Below, piece by piece: positions 59,451-64,000 of a stretch of DNA of 64,000 nt. Under the pieces are notes generated by a model. That model had not been told where the DNA came from. It did no database searches and worked only from the letters and a program-made list of their open reading frames with translations. A program made the translations under genes and the position numbers. The stretch is from contig NZ_JANURN010000007.1 of NCBI RefSeq assembly GCF_030249855.1, positions 1 through 64,000 on the forward strand. Reading direction: 5' to 3'. This stretch comes from Helicobacter_B zhangjianzhongii. GTDB taxonomy: Bacteria > Campylobacterota > Campylobacteria > Campylobacterales > Helicobacteraceae. Position 1 is the stretch's first letter. Every line of letters starts with the position of its first letter.

Positions 59451-59712
59451 TTTGTATGCCTTGCTCTGTTGTATTTCTCCTTTTATTTTCTTGGCTTACA
59501 AGCCTTTTTAGCTCTTCGTGGCTTATGGTTTTGCCCTCTGCTAAGTCCTTACGCGCCTCTACCCACGCTTCATAATCCTCTTTTGTCATAATGGTGTCAT
59601 CATAGTCATCTGCTTGTGTTAGCACTTCTACAAGCTCCACGCCTTTGATAAGGTTTATCGCTGAAATTATGGCGTCTTTGTTGTGTTTGTCAATACTCAC
59701 TTCTAGCAGCAT
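59440..59712 (-). CDS. Antitoxin of the RelE/ParE-type pair
   Basis: 90 residues. Acidic overall with a strand-turn-helix-like N-terminus (MLLEVSIDKHNKDAIISAINLIKGVELVEVL) and a C-terminal charged helix (EDYEAWVEARKDLAEGKTISHEEL) that would wrap the toxin. No DNA-binding family is clear. Starts 9 bases after the hsdM stop with GGAGAAACT before ATG. Order antitoxin-toxin and the 11-base overlap are classical for type II pairs. Confidence 0.82.
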   Translation of the reverse strand: MLLEVSIDKHNKDAIISAINLIKGVELVEVLTQADDYDDTIMTKEDYEAWVEARKDLAEGKTISHEELKRLVSQENKRRNTTEQGIQNAL

Positions 59713-59721
59713 AGTTTCTCC

Positions 59722-61212
59722 TTATTCGTTTTCTTTAATTATAGTAGAAATTTGCTTCATTATGGAATCTAGCGTGGCGTTTAGCTTATCTCTCTCGGCT
59801 TTGATCTGCTCCATAAGCTCTAGGGGGTCTAGTATCTCTTCTTCTTCGCTCACATAGCCGCATAAGTCAAAATTATAATTCCTAGATTCAAGTTCTTCTT
59901 TGGTGTAGGACTTAGCCTTGAAATTCCCACTTTCATCTTGTAAGGCTTCTTTGCCGCTCTGCCACCACGCTAAAAAGGGCGTGAAATGCTCTAGGCTCAT
60001 TTGCTTTGTTTTGCCAAAAGATTTTATACCCTCTGGCATATCAAGGCGGTAGAAATGCGTCTTTTCCGTGCCGCCTTTATCAGCGTTGAAAAAAAGTAAA
60101 TTTGTGGGGATAGAAGTGTAAGGGGCAAAAACGCTTTTAGGCAAACGCAAGATAAGATAGAGATTAAAATCACTTAAAAGCTTTCTTTTGAGATTGACTT
60201 TTGCATTATCAGCACCAAATAAAAAGCCATCAGGCAGCACGACTGCGGCTTTGCCTTTGAAAGATAGTCGGTGCAAAATGAGAGCCATAAATAAATCTGC
60301 CGTTTCACTGCTTTTGTATTCTTGGGGGAAATGTTTAATATCATTACCACGCTCATTACCACCATAAGGGGGATTCATTAAGATGATGTCAAATTTGGGG
60401 TATTTTGTAAGATTTATATCAAAGTCTTCAAAATTGCTAAAATCAAAGGCATTGCCGTGCTTTAGGTTTGGATTTTCTATGCCGTTAATGAGTAAATTTG
60501 TCGCACAAAGTAGATAGGGCAAGGACTTTTTCTCACAACCATAAAAGCTTGTTTCAAAGACTTTTCTATCGCTTGTTAAACTTACTTGCTTTTCTAAAAA
60601 ATGTGCCGCAGATATAAGAAAGCCCCCTGTCCCACAAGCTAAATCGGCTACACTCTCGCCTAACTTTGGGCTAAGCATTTCTACCATAAATTCTGTAACG
60701 GCACGCGGTGTGTAAAACTCGCCGGCATTTCCTGCACTTTGCAAGGTTTTTAAAAAGCTTTCATAGACTTTGCAAAGCTCTTTAAAATCTTGTCTATTGT
60801 GAATCTTAAGGCTAGATTCTATCTCGTTTATCACTTCGCGTAAAAGATAGCCGTCTTTCATATAGTTGTTTAAATCTTCAAAAACATTTCGCACGATGGA
60901 TTGATTGAGCGGGGTAGATTCTGTGATGTTTAAGGCTTTTAGCGTGGGAAAAAGCTCATTATTGATAAATGTGAGTAAAGGTTCGCCTGTGGGGGACTTC
61001 TGCCCTATCGCCCAAGACTCCCAACGCAAATGCTCGGGGATTATAGAGTGATACTCCGTGCCGTTCATCTCATTTAGGGCAGTCCATTCTCTTTCATAAT
61101 AATCATAAAGCTTTAGGAATAAAATCCACGCGATTTGCTCCATTCTTTGTGCATCGCCATTAACTCCTGCGTCTTGACGCATAATGTTTTGAAGTTTTTT
61201 GATATTTAGCAT
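59722..61212 (-). CDS. hsdM: Type I restriction-modification DNA methyltransferase HsdM
   Basis: 496 residues. N6-adenine methyltransferase of the complex. The N-terminal helical domain starts MLNIKKLQNIMRQDAGVNGDAQRMEQ. SAM motif VADLACGTGGFLISAAHFLE is near residue 192 and the catalytic NPPYGG is near 281, preceded by GNAFDFSNF. Ends in a coiled segment (LIEMEQIKAERDKLNATLDS-like) that contacts HsdS. Start shares one base with the hsdR stop. Confidence 0.97.
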   Translation of the reverse strand: MLNIKKLQNIMRQDAGVNGDAQRMEQIAWILFLKLYDYYEREWTALNEMNGTEYHSIIPEHLRWESWAIGQKSPTGEPLLTFINNELFPTLKALNITESTPLNQSIVRNVFEDLNNYMKDGYLLREVINEIESSLKIHNRQDFKELCKVYESFLKTLQSAGNAGEFYTPRAVTEFMVEMLSPKLGESVADLACGTGGFLISAAHFLEKQVSLTSDRKVFETSFYGCEKKSLPYLLCATNLLINGIENPNLKHGNAFDFSNFEDFDINLTKYPKFDIILMNPPYGGNERGNDIKHFPQEYKSSETADLFMALILHRLSFKGKAAVVLPDGFLFGADNAKVNLKRKLLSDFNLYLILRLPKSVFAPYTSIPTNLLFFNADKGGTEKTHFYRLDMPEGIKSFGKTKQMSLEHFTPFLAWWQSGKEALQDESGNFKAKSYTKEELESRNYNFDLCGYVSEEEEILDPLELMEQIKAERDKLNATLDSIMKQISTIIKENE

Positions 61213-63662
61213 TAGCTTACCTCCTCATAAAGTGCGTTTTTAAGATTTTGCAGCACGGCATTTACTCCGCCATATTCTTTAAAAATCTGTGCGATTGTGG
61301 TGAGATTATACTTTGAAGCAAAAGGCTCATTGACAAACACGCTAGAATCTAGCTCATCAATACCCCCTTGTGCGTATTTCTCAAGCAAGAGTTCTAAAAG
61401 CTCTTTAGCCTTTGGCTCAAGCTCTGCTAGAAAGCGGTTTGCCTTTTTTGCTCTTTGTGTGCGACTTAGAGCAGGACTGCCTTTGGCAAGGGAGAGTAAA
61501 ATGTCAAATTCATCGCAGTTTTTAAATTTATCCATTTGCCCTAATTCTTGGATAAAAATGCCCTTTTCTTCAAGCATACTTAAAAGCTCTTCACGCGTGG
61601 CTTTATCGCCTGTGCGTAAAGTCTTGAGGTAGGATTCAAAAGCTTTAGTATTTTGAAGTTTTTCACCGCTAAAGGATTCTAGGCTTTGCGTGATGGGTGT
61701 CAAAACGCCATTAACATTGCGTAAAATGATGACGGATTTGTCTTGTGTGTAGATTTCTATCTCTTCGCCGTCTATGGTGTGCTTTATCGGTGGTGGGTCT
61801 TTTATATCTGGTGGCAGGTCGTTAGGCTCTATTTTATTCTCTTTGTCTGTGCTTTCTGGCTTTTTCTCTCGCTCTCTTACCTCATCTGTGCCGATAAACT
61901 CCACCTCGCCATCAAAGTCAGGGTCGTTTAAAAAATCCCTTGCAATACCTTTGAAATCTAGCACATAAAAATGTGTTTTGCCCCTAGATTCTAAAACTTC
62001 ATTAAGCCTTGTGCCTCGCCCTATCATTTGCTTAAATAGGCTTTTATCACGCACAATTTTATCAATGACTATAACTTGCACCATTTGCGTATCTACCCCC
62101 GTGCTTAAAAGCTGGGAAGTCGTGGCGATGACTGGATAGCGTTTGCTTACGCTTTTAAAATTATCTAGCAGGGCTTTGCCTAAATTGTCATCGCTTGTTA
62201 TGCGTGTGATGTAGTTAGAATCTTTTGCCACTTCTTGCTTGTTTTCATCTTGCAAGGCATCTTTCATCAAAAGGGCGTGGCGTTGATCTTCGCAGAAAAT
62301 GATAGTTTTAGCGTAAGGATTTTTTAGAGTATGGTGCAAAAATTTGCTCACTTCTTTGGCAACGAAGCGGATTTGAGGTTTTAGGTAAATTGTGCGGTTA
62401 AAATCTGGGGAGTTAAAAGTCTCTTGCGGGATTTCTCTGCCCTCTTCATCAAGCTTTCCTAGCTCTGGTGTGTAGCCTTGCATTTCTATATTTGATAAAT
62501 TTTCTATTATAGAAAAAGGGGCTAGATAGCCATCATCTATGCCTTGTTGTAAGCTGTATTGATACACTGGCTCACCGAAATAGTCTATATTATCATCTTC
62601 TCTTGCTTCTAACTCGCCTGCTTCTTGGCTCTCTCTTTGCTCTTTATTGTATTTAGGTGTGGCAGTCATACCAATTTGCAATGCGGAGCTAAAATACTCC
62701 AAAATCTCACGCCAAGTAGAATCCGCCCTAGCACTGCCCCTGTGGCACTCATCAATAAAAATAAGGTCAAAAAAGTCTTTATCTAAGGCTTTATAATGCT
62801 CTACTTTATCATTATTTTCTTCGCTACCGCTGATAAACTGCTGATAGATTCCAAAATACAAACTATATCCGCTTTTAAAATTACGATTTTCTATCTTATA
62901 AATGCCTTTGGCAAAGCTTTTAAATTTATCTGTTGTGTCAGTGTTTATAAGCTCATTTCTATCAGCTAGATAAAGAATTTTCTCTATCTTTTTGCCATTT
63001 GGCAAGATTTGGTTAAAAAGGCGATGGGCGATTTGATAGGCGATGAGAGTTTTGCCTGTGCCTGTGGCAAGGACGAGTAGGATTCTGCTTTGTCCTTTTT
63101 GTGCGGCGATTAGGGCGGCATTTATGGCGTTATTTTGATAGTAACGCGGTGTTGTTTGGCTTAAATCACAATGCGTTTGTAAAAGATTGTCATTTGTGAG
63201 ATTTTGCCACTTTTTGTAGGCTTCATAAAGCTTCCCCGGGCTTGGGAAAGCATTAAGGGGTAAATTCTCTTTTGTTACTCCTTTAAAATCTTTTGTAAGC
63301 GTGTATTTTACAAAGCCTTTACCACTACTAGAAAAGGCAAAGGGGGCTTTAAGTGCTTTGGCATAGTCTTTCGCTTGTTCTATCCCCTCGCTATCTTCGT
63401 ATTTATAGGCTTTTGCTTCTAACACTGCAAGGGCAATTCCATTGTGAAAAAGCACATAATCAGCCTTTTTTATAGTGCTTTTATCTCTTTTGCCTGTTTT
63501 GATGTCAATCTTGCCTTCGCTAAACTTATAATCTTTAGCTTTTACTCCATATTCCATTTTAATGGATTCAAAATCCCAGTTTGCCTTGCTTAAAGCAGGT
63601 TCAATATAACGCTTTTTGGTGTCTTCTTCGCTAAGGTTTTGGCTTTGATTGTGGCTTGGCAT
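61212..63662 (-). CDS. hsdR: Type I restriction endonuclease subunit HsdR
   Basis: 816 residues. N-terminal PD-(D/E)xK nuclease domain (GKIDIKTGKRDKSTIKKADYVLFHNGIALAVLEAKA; Glu82 and Lys84). Superfamily 2 translocase motifs follow: Walker A LATGTGKTLIAYQI (residues 198-211), DECHRGS, MTATPKYN, and TSQLLSTGVDTQMVQ with IGRGTRLNE. The C-terminal third is the HsdM-binding helical region. Shorter than EcoKI HsdR, similar to other small type I R subunits. Starts about 22 bases after glyQ in the same direction. Confidence 0.96.
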   Translation of the reverse strand: MPSHNQSQNLSEEDTKKRYIEPALSKANWDFESIKMEYGVKAKDYKFSEGKIDIKTGKRDKSTIKKADYVLFHNGIALAVLEAKAYKYEDSEGIEQAKDYAKALKAPFAFSSSGKGFVKYTLTKDFKGVTKENLPLNAFPSPGKLYEAYKKWQNLTNDNLLQTHCDLSQTTPRYYQNNAINAALIAAQKGQSRILLVLATGTGKTLIAYQIAHRLFNQILPNGKKIEKILYLADRNELINTDTTDKFKSFAKGIYKIENRNFKSGYSLYFGIYQQFISGSEENNDKVEHYKALDKDFFDLIFIDECHRGSARADSTWREILEYFSSALQIGMTATPKYNKEQRESQEAGELEAREDDNIDYFGEPVYQYSLQQGIDDGYLAPFSIIENLSNIEMQGYTPELGKLDEEGREIPQETFNSPDFNRTIYLKPQIRFVAKEVSKFLHHTLKNPYAKTIIFCEDQRHALLMKDALQDENKQEVAKDSNYITRITSDDNLGKALLDNFKSVSKRYPVIATTSQLLSTGVDTQMVQVIVIDKIVRDKSLFKQMIGRGTRLNEVLESRGKTHFYVLDFKGIARDFLNDPDFDGEVEFIGTDEVREREKKPESTDKENKIEPNDLPPDIKDPPPIKHTIDGEEIEIYTQDKSVIILRNVNGVLTPITQSLESFSGEKLQNTKAFESYLKTLRTGDKATREELLSMLEEKGIFIQELGQMDKFKNCDEFDILLSLAKGSPALSRTQRAKKANRFLAELEPKAKELLELLLEKYAQGGIDELDSSVFVNEPFASKYNLTTIAQIFKEYGGVNAVLQNLKNALYEEVS

Positions 63663-63684
63663 TAGAATCCTTTGGGACAGGGGG

Positions 63685-64000
63685 TTATGACTTGGCTAGC
63701 CTCTCTATACGCTCGCTTTCTTGCTCTTTGTAGAGTAGGGCGCATTCTTTAGCAAGCTCGCGGATTTTTAGCACATAGCTTTGCCGCTCGGTTACAGAAA
63801 TCGCCTTGCGCGCTAAAAGGATATTAAAATAATGCGAAGAGAGCATTACGCAGTCATAGGCAGGCAGTGGGAGCTTGGCAGCTAGGCAGGCTCTAGCTTC
63901 ATCTTGGGCTTTGGCAAAGAGATCAAAGAGCATTGGTACGCTAGCGACCTCAAAATGATAGCGTGAGAACTCATACTCACCCTGCAAATGCACATCTTTA
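63685..64000 (-). CDS. glyQ: Glycyl-tRNA synthetase alpha subunit, C-terminal part (5' end outside window)
   Basis: The frame stays open to the window edge, so this is the last 105 or so residues. MQGEYEFSRYHFE-like LQGEYEFSRYHFEVASVPMLFDLF and KAISVTERQSYVLKIRELAKECALLY are characteristic of GlyQ. Charges tRNA-Gly together with GlyS. In H. pylori glyQ is next to the nif3-like gene, and here the two are separated by the hsd operon. Confidence 0.93.
   Translation of the reverse strand, partial: KDVHLQGEYEFSRYHFEVASVPMLFDLFAKAQDEARACLAAKLPLPAYDCVMLSSHYFNILLARKAISVTERQSYVLKIRELAKECALLYKEQESERIERLAKS

Noticed and set aside
1..64000. Prophage, insertion sequence or transposase genes
   Set aside because: None of the coding regions matches phage structural, integrase or transposase families.

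Overview
The window is a chromosomal segment of a non-pylori Helicobacter (Campylobacterota), probably an enterohepatic-type species. The evidence is protein similarity and gene order: dba-dsbI, ftsA-ftsZ, truB-csrA-ispE-smpB-exbB, fliF-fliG-fliH-dxs, ftsE-ftsX-envC-like-flaG-fliD-fliS, ffh-rpsP-khpA-rimM-trmD-rplS, and waaA-flgZ-nif3-like beside glyQ. A hisC gene, absent from H. pylori, points away from that species. The exact species is not determined.

Layout. 1-3.3 kb: the 3' end of an MBOAT O-acyltransferase, an SGNH-like partner, and the Dba/DsbI disulfide system. 3.4-7.5 kb: a SurA/PpiD-like chaperone followed by ftsA and ftsZ. 7.6-16.8 kb: CadA metal ATPase, RNase P RNA (rnpB), an outer-membrane barrel protein, flavodoxin, a dicarboxylate symporter, a three-module D-lactate dehydrogenase, and tRNA-Met. 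16.9-26.6 kb, all minus strand: an ABC exporter, a TauE/SafE permease, ExbB, smpB-ispE-csrA-truB, xseA-rseP-pgsA. 26.9-46.1 kb, all plus strand: hisC, the flagellar MS-ring/switch genes, dxs, a run of overlapping small genes, trmB, the FtsEX-EnvC-like division module, and flaG-fliD-fliS with a possible FliT. 46.1-57.1 kb, minus strand: an acetyltransferase, the ribosome/SRP cluster, CutA, a fused SMR transporter, lgt, a possible STAS/anti-sigma-kinase pair, a pseudouridine synthase, waaA, flgZ and a NIF3-like protein. 57.1-63.7 kb: a type I restriction-modification operon with a RelE/ParE-type toxin-antitoxin pair inside it, set between nif3-like and glyQ.

The most unusual content is a dispersed short repeat, core AAAAGTGGATTCTAG (reverse CTAGAATCCACTTTT), seen about forty times, often as inverted pairs and often inside genes. 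Inside genes it is usually read as LEST(F) or KVDS(R). It forms the whole P12 hairpin of rnpB, and it adds short inserts or tails to TruB, RimM, WaaA and an ABC ATPase. Larger mosaic elements built around it make a tail of about 150 residues on IspE, fuse two SMR transporter genes through a linker of about 135 residues, and fill the truB-xseA gap. The behaviour resembles the Rickettsia palindromic elements, which also insert in frame into genes. I do not know of a description of this family in Helicobacter and cannot check the literature from here.
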